Positions 37,911-45,076 of a DNA stretch of 64,000 nt are shown piece after piece. Each line of letters begins with the position of its first letter. Positions within the stretch are counted from its first letter, which is position 1. This DNA is from Candidatus Nitrospira nitrificans (GTDB lineage Bacteria > Nitrospirota > Nitrospiria > Nitrospirales > Nitrospiraceae). Below the pieces are notes generated by a model. That model had not been told where the DNA came from. It did no database searches and worked only from the letters and a program-made list of their open reading frames with translations. Both the position numbers and the translations under genes were made by a program. The stretch spans positions 47,095 to 111,094 of the forward strand of contig NZ_CZPZ01000008.1 of NCBI RefSeq assembly GCF_001458775.1, in the 5' to 3' direction.

Positions 37911-39881
37911 ATGGCAACGGATACCACGTTTTACATCACCACTCCGATTTACTACGTCAACGACGTCCCGCATATCGGTCATGCCTATACCACCGTCGCG
38001 GCGGACGTGCTGGCGCGCTATTGGCGGCTGCGCGGACGCGAGGTGTTTTTCCTCACCGGTCTCGATGAACATGGCCAGAAAGTGCAACAGGCGGCCGCCA
38101 AGGCCGGCATCGCCCCGCAAGCCCACTGCGACAAACTCGCGCCGCAATTCGAGCAACTCTGGAACAAACTGAACATCTCGAATAACGCCTTCATCAGAAC
38201 GACGGATCCCGAGCACGCATCCATCGTCCGGCGATATCTTCAACAGCTCTACGACAAGCAGCTGATTTACAAGGATTCATACACGGGATGGTATTGCACG
38301 TTCGATGAACGGTTCTGGACCGAGAAAGATGTGGAGTCCGGGCTCTGTCCGGACTGCAAGCGCCCCGTCGAACAGCTCAGCGAGCACAACTACTTCTTCA
38401 AGATGGGGCAATATCAGGACCGCTTGATCGAGCACATCAAGACGCATCCGGGTTTCATTCGCCCGGAGTCGCGACGCAATGAAGTCCTCGGATTTTTACA
38501 AACCCAGAAGCTCGGCGACCTCTCGATCTCGCGGCCCAAGTCACGGCTGTCGTGGGGAATCGAACTGCCGTTCGATGACAACTATGTCACCTATGTCTGG
38601 TTCGATGCCCTGGTCAATTACATGTCCGCGTTGGAATATCTCCCTCGCGAAAAACCGGCCGGCCATCGATTCTGGCCGGCCACTGTCCACCTCGTCGGGA
38701 AGGATATCTTGACGACACATGCCGTCTACTGGTCCACGATGCTCATGGCATTGAACCTTCCATTGCCCGAGACCATCTTCGCCCATGGCTGGTGGACCGT
38801 CGACGGCGAAAAGATGTCGAAGAGCCGCGGCAACGTCGTCGACCCGAACCAGATGGTCGAACATTTCGGCGCGGATGCGTTTCGCTATTTCTTGCTGCGC
38901 GAGGTGCCGTTTGGGCAAGATGGTGATTTTTCCCGGTCGGCCATGGTGACGCGGGTCAACAGCGATCTAGCCAATGGCCTCGGCAATCTGTTGAGCCGCA
39001 CGCTCACCCTCATCGAGCGGACGCAAGGAGGGACGGTGCCGGCTCCCGGAGCGATCGGAACGGCTGAGCGAACACTGCAGCAAGCCGCCGTGACACTCTT
39101 GAACGAAGCGCTGTCGGACCATCTGGAGCAATTAGAGTTCAATCGAGCCTTGGAGGCCATTTGGCATGTCGTCCAACTTGCCAACCGGTATGTCGACAAG
39201 ACTGCGCCTTGGACATTGGCCAAGCATGAAAGCGACGCGGAACAATTGAGAACGGTCCTCTACACGATGGCGGAGACGCTTCGCTGCCTGAGCCTGGCCA
39301 CGTATTCTGTGATCCCAACGAGTGCGGAGTTGATCCGCGCTCAGCTTGGCATCCCGGCTGCATTCACAAGTTCTTTGCTGAGAAACAAGATCGAATGGGG
39401 CGGCCTCAAGCCCGGCACTCTCATCCATAAAGGACCGTCGCTGTTCCCGCGCATCGAATCAAAACCAGGAGCAAGACCCGTGACCGAATCATCCGTCCCT
39501 TCACAACCACCCCCCGCGGCACCGACACCCACGAGCACGCCGGCGCCTCCGGCCTCTCCGCAGATCACCATCGACGAATTCATGAAGATCCAGCTCAAAG
39601 CGGCGAAGGTGCTCTCCGCCGAGCGCGTGCCGAAATCGGAAAAGCTGATCAAGCTCCAAGTCTCCCTTGGCGCGGAACAGCGCCAAATCGTGGCCGGCAT
39701 CGGGAAGAAGTACGAGCCGGACGCGCTGGTCGGCAAAACCATCGTGATCGTGGCCAACTTGAAGCCGGCCAAGCTGATGGGTATTGAATCGCAGGGCATG
39801 GTCCTCGCGGCTGGCGATGCCGACGTGCGAGGGCTGATCACCGTTCAGGAAGAAGTCGATCCCGGCACCAAGGTGAAATGA
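37911..39881 (+). CDS. metG: methionyl-tRNA synthetase with C-terminal tRNA-binding domain
   Basis: ITTPIYYVNDVPHIGHAYTT (HIGH motif), CTFDERFW with CPDCKRP (single zinc knuckle), HGWWTVDGEKMSKSRGNVVD (KMSKS) and a Pro-rich linker (about residues 525-545) to a C-terminal OB-fold tRNA-binding domain (FMKIQLKAAKVLSAERVPKS, ESQGMVLAAGD). The 656 residues fit a dimeric MetG. It charges tRNA-Met in the cytoplasm. Its stop overlaps the next gene as ATGA. Confidence 0.96.
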   Translation: MATDTTFYITTPIYYVNDVPHIGHAYTTVAADVLARYWRLRGREVFFLTGLDEHGQKVQQAAAKAGIAPQAHCDKLAPQFEQLWNKLNISNNAFIRTTDPEHASIVRRYLQQLYDKQLIYKDSYTGWYCTFDERFWTEKDVESGLCPDCKRPVEQLSEHNYFFKMGQYQDRLIEHIKTHPGFIRPESRRNEVLGFLQTQKLGDLSISRPKSRLSWGIELPFDDNYVTYVWFDALVNYMSALEYLPREKPAGHRFWPATVHLVGKDILTTHAVYWSTMLMALNLPLPETIFAHGWWTVDGEKMSKSRGNVVDPNQMVEHFGADAFRYFLLREVPFGQDGDFSRSAMVTRVNSDLANGLGNLLSRTLTLIERTQGGTVPAPGAIGTAERTLQQAAVTLLNEALSDHLEQLEFNRALEAIWHVVQLANRYVDKTAPWTLAKHESDAEQLRTVLYTMAETLRCLSLATYSVIPTSAELIRAQLGIPAAFTSSLLRNKIEWGGLKPGTLIHKGPSLFPRIESKPGARPVTESSVPSQPPPAAPTPTSTPAPPASPQITIDEFMKIQLKAAKVLSAERVPKSEKLIKLQVSLGAEQRQIVAGIGKKYEPDALVGKTIVIVANLKPAKLMGIESQGMVLAAGDADVRGLITVQEEVDPGTKVK

Positions 39882-40735
39882 CGCGGCGGTTTCCCCTTCT
39901 CCCGTTTGCACTGATTTTCTTGCTTATCCTGCTCCCTTGCGAAACGCCTCCGGCTCAAGGCCAGACACGTCCTGAGTCGCCCCTCAACGGACCGCAACCG
40001 ACGACGGTGCTGGTCCGCGTCGTCGCCCATGGAGCGATGGTGTTGGGTCGCGAAGTCGGGGGAGCGCGCGTGACGATTACCGATGTCGCGAGCGGCCACA
40101 TTCTGGCGACCGGCCTGCAGCAAGGCGAGGCCGGCGACCAGAATCAGATCATGCGCACTCCCCACCTGATGGAAGAGCCGATCTACAGTTCTCGCCCTTC
40201 CGCAACCTTCACCACGACGTTGGAACTGCAGAAACCGACGTTAGTGGAAATCTCCGCGGAAGGGCCACTCGCTTATCCCGCTGCCTTACAGAAGACCAGC
40301 AAGACTCTTCTCCTCATTCCTGGGCAGGACCTGACGCACGACGGCATCGTTCTGCACCTCTCCGGCTACCTGGTGCAAATCGAACGACCCACGCCACGCG
40401 AGGCGCTCATCGCGAAGGACGACGTCAAACTCCGCGCCTCCATTCGAACCCTGTCAGGCTCCTTGGTCCGCCCCCATGGAGATTGGGATTCGCGGAAGAT
40501 CCGTATTTATGGAGAGGTCTTGATCGGAGACCGAATCATTGAGCAGCTGCAATTGTTTTACGACGAAGGAAGCCGCACGTTTGAAGCGCCGTTCTTTGTG
40601 CCGCCGTCGAAGGAGGTCCCCGACGGAATCAGGCTGCGGGTCATTGCGACTGATCTTTCGACCGGCAATTCAGGAATGGATCAGGCCACCTATCCAGTGC
40701 TAAGCGAGCGCCTCCCGCCGAAACCCGTCCGCTAG
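39878..40735 (+). CDS. hypothetical secreted protein
   Basis: A signal peptide (FPLLPFALIFLLILLPCETP, cut after AQG) is followed by two beta-rich modules: one with VVAHGAMVLGREVGGARVTI and another with LRASIRTLSGSLVRPHGDWD and FFVPPSKEVPDGIRLRVIAT. They look like Ig-like or carboxypeptidase-regulatory-like folds. Family not recognised. It is translationally coupled to metG, an odd partner. Confidence 0.65.
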   Translation: MTRRFPLLPFALIFLLILLPCETPPAQGQTRPESPLNGPQPTTVLVRVVAHGAMVLGREVGGARVTITDVASGHILATGLQQGEAGDQNQIMRTPHLMEEPIYSSRPSATFTTTLELQKPTLVEISAEGPLAYPAALQKTSKTLLLIPGQDLTHDGIVLHLSGYLVQIERPTPREALIAKDDVKLRASIRTLSGSLVRPHGDWDSRKIRIYGEVLIGDRIIEQLQLFYDEGSRTFEAPFFVPPSKEVPDGIRLRVIATDLSTGNSGMDQATYPVLSERLPPKPVR

Positions 40736-40810
40736 TTCAGCGACCAACTCCTTCATACAAACCTGGGGCAAGACTTGCCGCGTCGTCTTTCCCGTGCGAA
40801 ACTGTCATTC

Positions 40811-41749
40811 ATGACGACGCTCGCCTCATACGCGCATCTTCGATCACGGCTCCGCCTGTCATTGGCCATCAATGCCGTGATCATCTCGGCTGAGTTCGTC
40901 GGCGGCTGGCTCCTCAACAGCATCGGACTCATGAGCGACGCAGGCCACAACCTGGTCGATCAAGGGTCGCTTTTCCTGGCCCTCTATGCCCATCTCCTTA
41001 CCGCGCGTCCAGCCTCCGAGAGCCGGACCTTCGGCTACCATCGAGCCGGCATCATCGCGGCATTTCTCAATAGTTTCATCCTTCTGCTGACCGCATTCGG
41101 CATCGCCCTGGTCGGCGTGAAGCGACTCCTGCAACCGGTTCCCGTCGATGGGGGATGGGTGATGGCCGTCGCGGCCGTCAGCTTCCTGGCCAATCTCGGC
41201 ATCGCCCTGTTGCTCCAGCATGGGGCGAAAGACGACCTGAACATTCGGAGCGCATTCTGGCACATGTTAGGAGACGCCTGGGTCTCGCTCGGCGTGATTG
41301 TGAGCGGCGGCGCCATTCTCCTGACAGGATGGACCGTCCTCGATCCGCTCGTGAGTCTCCTGATCGTCGGAGTCATTCTCCGAGGAGCTTGGCCGATCTT
41401 TAAAGAATCGATGGAGGTGCTGCTGGAATCAACCCCCCCCGGCATCAGCGCGTCTCAGGTGGCCGCGACTATGGAGGCCGTCCCCGGCGTCACGAACGTG
41501 CACGATCTTCACATCTGGGCCGTCGAACCTCGGCTGATCATGTTGACCAGCCACGTGATGATCGATCCTCATCGAATCCCTTTGGAGTTACTGCAGTTGA
41601 TCCAGAACCGGATCACGACGGACTTCGGCATCAAACACATGACCATTCAATTGGAAACCGAATGCTGCGATCCCGACGACATCCACTGTGATCTTCGGAA
41701 GCTGACCGGACACCACCACGAACCACAGACCTTCGCGCATCATCATTGA
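40811..41749 (+). CDS. cation diffusion facilitator (Zn/Co/Cd efflux)
   Basis: Six hydrophobic segments with the CDF metal sites: SDAGHNLVDQ in helix 2 and HMLGDAWVS in helix 5, each His-x3-Asp. The cytoplasmic C-terminal domain has PGISASQVAATMEAVPGVTN and VHDLHIWAVEPRLIMLTSHV, as in CzcD/ZitB, and ends in a His-rich tail (LTGHHHEPQTFAHHH). It exports divalent metals in exchange for protons. The ATG was chosen over an earlier TTG. Two diverged copies of this gene's 3' end lie 0.8 and 1.8 kb downstream, each behind a toxin-antitoxin pair. Confidence 0.9.
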   Translation: MTTLASYAHLRSRLRLSLAINAVIISAEFVGGWLLNSIGLMSDAGHNLVDQGSLFLALYAHLLTARPASESRTFGYHRAGIIAAFLNSFILLLTAFGIALVGVKRLLQPVPVDGGWVMAVAAVSFLANLGIALLLQHGAKDDLNIRSAFWHMLGDAWVSLGVIVSGGAILLTGWTVLDPLVSLLIVGVILRGAWPIFKESMEVLLESTPPGISASQVAATMEAVPGVTNVHDLHIWAVEPRLIMLTSHVMIDPHRIPLELLQLIQNRITTDFGIKHMTIQLETECCDPDDIHCDLRKLTGHHHEPQTFAHHH

Positions 41750-41807
41750 CCGTCCCACTTCTTCTAAACGTCACATCCCGTTTCATTCGACGCGCCGGTG
41801 AACCCAG

Positions 41808-41835
41808 TTGACATCATCACCAGAACCGATACACT
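41808..41835 (+). promoter_or_regulatory. sigma-70 type promoter for MNT-HEPN, probably leaderless
   Basis: TTGACA and TACACT are separated by 16 bases. Transcription would begin about seven bases after the -10 box, at or next to the A of the MNT start codon, so the mRNA may lack a leader. Confidence 0.55.
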
Positions 41836-41841
41836 GAGCCT

Positions 41842-42150
41842 ATGATTTCTGAAGAGTTTCTCGCCCGACCCCGACAAATCGCTCGAGAGGTCGCCACACT
41901 TGCTCGATGCGTGCTGGGCTCTGACATTGAGGTCATTTGGTTCGGTTCGTGGCCGAAAGGTATGGCTCACTCCCATGCCGACATTGATATCGCCGTTTCC
42001 GGATGTGCGAAATTTCCCCCTGAACGACTCGCTGAACTCCGTATCGGAATAGAGGATATGGCAACACTGCACGAAATCGACCTCGTTGATCTGCACACCG
42101 TCGGCAAGCGATTCCAGCAAGAAATTCTTCGTCATGGAATTCGCTTATGA
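41842..42150 (+). CDS. MNT-domain nucleotidyltransferase (antitoxin of HEPN/MNT pair)
   Basis: Minimal nucleotidyltransferase with the catalytic VIWFGSWPKG and ADIDIAV motifs (GSxxxG and DxD). In MNT-HEPN systems such proteins act as antitoxins, in some cases by AMPylating a Tyr of the HEPN partner. At 102 residues it has the usual size. Its stop overlaps the HEPN start by four bases. It begins 92 bases after the CDF gene. Confidence 0.85.
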   Translation: MISEEFLARPRQIAREVATLARCVLGSDIEVIWFGSWPKGMAHSHADIDIAVSGCAKFPPERLAELRIGIEDMATLHEIDLVDLHTVGKRFQQEILRHGIRL

Positions 42151-42521
42151 CCACAAGACTCGACAGCTTCGCCACAGCCATTACACGGTTCAGCGAAGCC
42201 CTCAACGCTCCCGCAACCGATCTCACACGAGACGCCGCCATTCAACGGTTTGAGTTTTGCTTCGAGTTGGCCTGGAAAGTGATTCAAGAACGAGCACGGA
42301 CGGAAGGACTCGACTGCCAATCTCCAAAAGGCTGCCTCAAGCTGGCTTACAAGAACAGCTGGATCAACGACGAAGCCGGATGGCTGGCCATGCTTGAAGA
42401 TCGGAACCGCACCGCCCACACCTATGACGAAACGCTCGCCAAAGATGTGTATCGCCGACTTCCTGCGCATCTGCCGCTGCTGCTGGCATTGAACACCTAC
42501 CTACGAGGCGCACAGACATAG
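42147..42521 (+). CDS. HEPN-domain toxin (HI0074-like)
   Basis: A four-helix HEPN protein: AIQRFEFCFELAWKVIQERA and the catalytic RNRTAH (Rx4H) near residue 92, followed by TYDE, whose Tyr fits the target site of the antitoxin partner. HEPN toxins of this kind cleave RNA; tRNA has been reported as a target for relatives. The gene stops immediately before a truncated copy of the CDF 3' end. Confidence 0.85.
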   Translation: MTTRLDSFATAITRFSEALNAPATDLTRDAAIQRFEFCFELAWKVIQERARTEGLDCQSPKGCLKLAYKNSWINDEAGWLAMLEDRNRTAHTYDETLAKDVYRRLPAHLPLLLALNTYLRGAQT

Positions 42522-42524
42522 GGA

Positions 42525-42630
42525 TTGAGTTGCCGTAGTTGATTCAAAACCGGATTGCCATAGACTTCGGCATCAAATACATGACCGGCCATCACCACGA
42601 AACATAGACCTTCGCGCATCAGCATTGACC
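42525..42630 (+). pseudogene. truncated CDF 3'-end copy A (with internal deletion)
   Basis: The sequence follows the last part of the CDF gene (GACTTCGGCATCAAA, then ACATGACC) with roughly one base in six changed. It then skips about 70 bases between two TGACC repeats and resumes at the His-rich tail (CATCACCACGAAACATAGAC, then TTCGCGCATCAGCATTGACC). It begins about four bases after the HEPN stop. It cannot encode a functional protein. Confidence 0.8.
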
Positions 42631-42758
42631 ATTCAGTCAAGGCCGCCACGCAGCTTTGGCTTGCTAACGCATCCATGGAACGACGTATCATCCCAAATAG
42701 TCCATCGCCGATCTGATCTTCAAGAAAGATCATCGTGAAAAGATCCAGGACCAATCGT

Positions 42759-42787
42759 TTGACGGTCGGCTTTCAATGCGGTACCCT
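42759..42787 (+). promoter_or_regulatory. sigma-70 type promoter for Phd-PIN
   Basis: TTGACG and TACCCT are separated by 17 bases, 27 bases before the antitoxin ATG, which has AGGAG at good spacing. The pair fits a housekeeping promoter reading into the antitoxin. Confidence 0.5.
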
Positions 42788-42814
42788 ATTGTCACTCACA
42801 TATAGGAGCCAACC

Positions 42815-43102
42815 ATGAAATTCATCACCGTACGGGACTTGCGCGGTCGTTCTGGGCAAGTATGGACCAAGCTCGCTCGTGAACGAGAGGTCATTCTCAC
42901 ATCAAACGGCAAGCCGATCGCTATTCTCTCCGCCGTCTCGGAAGATACCCTTGAAGAGTCACTGACAGCCGTCAGACGCGCGAGAGCCGTAGCTGCTGTG
43001 GAGAAGATGCAACGGCAGTCCATCCAATTCGGGACGGACAAAATTCCTTTGAGAGAAATCGCCGCCGAGATCAGAGCAACTCGAAAGACTCACCGCCGGT
43101 GA
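42815..43102 (+). CDS. Phd/YefM-family antitoxin
   Basis: MKFITVRDLRGRSGQVWTKL then AREREVILTSNGKPIAILSA is the Phd/YefM fold that binds operator DNA. The C-terminal half (SLTAVRRARAVAAVEKMQRQ) is the disordered-to-helix part expected to wrap the toxin. Overlaps the PIN gene by four bases. AGGAG precedes the ATG. Confidence 0.85.
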   Translation: MKFITVRDLRGRSGQVWTKLAREREVILTSNGKPIAILSAVSEDTLEESLTAVRRARAVAAVEKMQRQSIQFGTDKIPLREIAAEIRATRKTHRR

Positions 43103-43518
43103 ACGTAGTGGTCGACACGAATGTGCTTATTGCAGGGCTACTGTCTCCGTTTGGACCACCCGGTGAAATTATCAGAATGATCGCCACGGGTACTTTACGT
43201 GTGTGCTACGATGCCAGAATACTCACAGAGTATGACGAGGTTCTTGCCAGACCAAGGTTCAGATTTCATCCCGGGCACGTTCAGGCATTGCTCGACCAGA
43301 TAAAAGCAGAGGGATTGAGCGTCGCAGGGCATCCATTGCCAACCAGACTTCCTGATCCCACCGATGAACCCTTTCTAGAAACTGCTCTCGCTGGAAAGGC
43401 CGACTGCCTGATTACAGGAAATGCCAAACATTTTCCATTTGGCAAACGTCAAGGGATAGCCGTGCTTTCGCCTCGGGAATTTCTCGATCGCTACCGTGAT
43501 GGACAAAAGACAAGATAG
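43099..43518 (+). CDS. PIN-domain toxin
   Basis: VVVDTNVLIAGLLSPFGPPG has the first catalytic Asp, LTEYDEVLARPRF the second acidic region and DPTDEPFLETALAGKADCLI then TGNAKHF the rest of the PIN active site, so the nuclease looks intact. It is a putative toxin (VapC-like, COG1569 type) paired with the Phd antitoxin. GTG start overlapping the antitoxin stop. The gene ends about 12 bases before CDF copy B. Confidence 0.85.
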   Translation: MNVVVDTNVLIAGLLSPFGPPGEIIRMIATGTLRVCYDARILTEYDEVLARPRFRFHPGHVQALLDQIKAEGLSVAGHPLPTRLPDPTDEPFLETALAGKADCLITGNAKHFPFGKRQGIAVLSPREFLDRYRDGQKTR

Positions 43519-43529
43519 AAGCCGGCATA

Positions 43530-43665
43530 GAGAAATGAACTTCGGCGTTAAGCATATGACCATTCCACTGGAAACCGAATGCCGCGATCCGGACGACATC
43601 CACTGCGACCTTCGAAAGCTGACCGGCCATCACCCCGAAACACAACCTTCGCGCACCGTCGTTAA
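43530..43665 (+). pseudogene. truncated CDF 3'-end copy B
   Basis: The translation NFGVKHMTIPLETECRDPDD followed by IHCDLRKLTGHHPE matches the C-terminus of the intact CDF protein (DFGIKHMTIQLETECCDPDD, IHCDLRKLTGHHHE). About nine of the fourteen changed codons are synonymous, which suggests that the fragment once evolved as a coding sequence, probably in another genome. It directly follows the PIN toxin gene. Confidence 0.85.
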
Positions 43666-43669
43666 GCAT

Positions 43670-43930
43670 TCATGGTCTTTGCAACTCAGTTCTCGCACGA
43701 TCCCGCCTCACGGCCTGCACAATCTCTTTCCCGCTCAACGTAGCACTGCGTTTTTCAGCTACTACACAACATCCGTGGCGTGACGGCGTTTTCGCCGAAG
43801 CAGTTCATACCGCAATGCTTCGGTCACTACTTGGCTTCGAGACTTACCGTCCTTACACCTGAAGGTCGCGCAACTACTAGCATCCAAAGAATCATCAGTG
43901 TGAATCATGTTGAAACAAAAAACGCACACG
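43670..43930 (-). pseudogene. ribbon-helix-helix antitoxin, frameshifted
   Basis: The minus strand encodes DGKSRSQVVTEALRYELLRR and then, after a frameshift and stop codons, SGKEIVQAVRRDRARTELQR. Together these look like a CopG/RHH-type antitoxin and its C-terminal tail. The N-terminal part is degraded. No partner toxin follows within CDF copy B, so the module has lost its toxin. Confidence 0.5.
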
Positions 43931-43982
43931 GAAGCGGCGCACTCGTCAGGAATACATGTGCGACATTTCGAAGGAGAAACCA

Positions 43983-44501
43983 ATGGCACATCTTGCCGCG
44001 AGTAAGGCACGACAAGGTTTTGCAGATACGATCAATCGCGCGGGGTATGGAAAGGAACGGGTCGTCGTGCGGTGGCGCGGGAAAGAAATTGCCGCCGTGG
44101 TACCGATTGACGACTTGCGCCTCTTGGAAGAGTTAGAGGATCGGATCGATCTCACCGATGCCTGGGCAGCACTCGCCGAAACGAAAAAGAAAGGAGCAAG
44201 GCCGCTCGACGTGATTCTTAAGGATTTCGGTTTCTGGGTTTCCATGGCCTACTCGATCCTTCTGGCTCCCCCTGCCGAGCGTCAGCTCAAAGCGTCCGCC
44301 CAAGCGACTCAAAAGCGAATCATCACGCGCCTAAAAACCCTCCAATGTAATCCGTGTCCCCAGGGCCTTACGAAACTCGCGGGAGAAAGCAATCTTTACC
44401 CTATCCGAGACGGCAGCTACCGGGTCATTTACACGATTCAAGATAAAGAACTGATCGTGCTTGTCGTGAAGACCGGCGATCGGAAAGAAGTGTATCGGTG
44501 A
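43983..44501 (+). CDS. Phd-type antitoxin fused in frame to RelE-type toxin
   Basis: Residues 1-82 are a Phd-like antitoxin (AASKARQGFADTINRAGYGK then ERVVVRWRGKEIAAVVP). Residues 89-172 are a complete RelE-like toxin starting at an internal ATG (MAYSILLAPPAERQLKASAQ, LAGESNLYPIRDGSYRVIYT, TGDRKEVYR). These are normally two genes. Here no stop codon separates them: the junction reads KDFGFWVSMAYS. A TAG-to-TGG change (the Trp codon) would explain it. GAAGGAG precedes the first ATG; no ribosome site precedes the internal one. Either a true fusion or a recent stop loss. Confidence 0.8.
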   Translation: MAHLAASKARQGFADTINRAGYGKERVVVRWRGKEIAAVVPIDDLRLLEELEDRIDLTDAWAALAETKKKGARPLDVILKDFGFWVSMAYSILLAPPAERQLKASAQATQKRIITRLKTLQCNPCPQGLTKLAGESNLYPIRDGSYRVIYTIQDKELIVLVVKTGDRKEVYR

Positions 44502-44606
44502 GCCAGCGAAAACAGTCTTTCCGCACTCACCTCGGTATAATGATCAATGCTCGATTGATGAGTGCACGAGGCGGCCGAAAAGAGATCAAACACCGTACTT
44601 GACTTC

Positions 44607-44909
44607 ATGTCCTACCTCACCCGCCAGAAATTTGCGGTTCCCCTCGACCGTGATCTGGTCGCCCACGACTGGCGCCGGCGCGGCTACGCCTGCGATATGT
44701 TTACCGATCCACCCGGCAGAGAGTGGAATGATTTCGTCCATATGACGAACGAGCTGGTGACCGTGATGGATGGGAGGCTCAGGCTCATCATCGACGGAGA
44801 AGAGATCATCGCGGAGCCGGGCGACGAAGTGTTTATTCCTCAAGGAGTCCGCCATTCCGTCAAGAATGTCTCCTCTTTCACGACCCGTTGGTTGTATGGG
44901 TATGATTAG
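44607..44909 (+). CDS. small cupin-domain protein
   Basis: A single conserved cupin barrel: VTVMDGRLRLIIDGEEIIAE then PGDEVFIPQGVRHSVKN, with the second-motif His. About 100 residues. Metal-binding sugar or regulatory cupins share this size; substrate unknown. An upstream in-frame GTG would add 15 residues; neither start has a strong ribosome site. Confidence 0.75.
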   Translation: MSYLTRQKFAVPLDRDLVAHDWRRRGYACDMFTDPPGREWNDFVHMTNELVTVMDGRLRLIIDGEEIIAEPGDEVFIPQGVRHSVKNVSSFTTRWLYGYD

Positions 44910-45076
44910 GGGAGAAAGGGTTACGAAGTATCTCTTGCCGGGTTGATTCTGCTGCGAATCTTGACCGGCGCACCTCTAATTTCGGCCTGACAAACAATCA
45001 TACATTTCTGGTATCCTACGCTCGCTTCTTCACTACCTGAACTCACTACCTGTGACTCTCTAAAGGGGGAAAACAG

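Noticed and set aside
41750..44500. CRISPR array or integron attC sites
   Set aside because: The repeated CDF fragments differ in length and sequence and contain no regular spacers; no integrase or attC-like core was seen.
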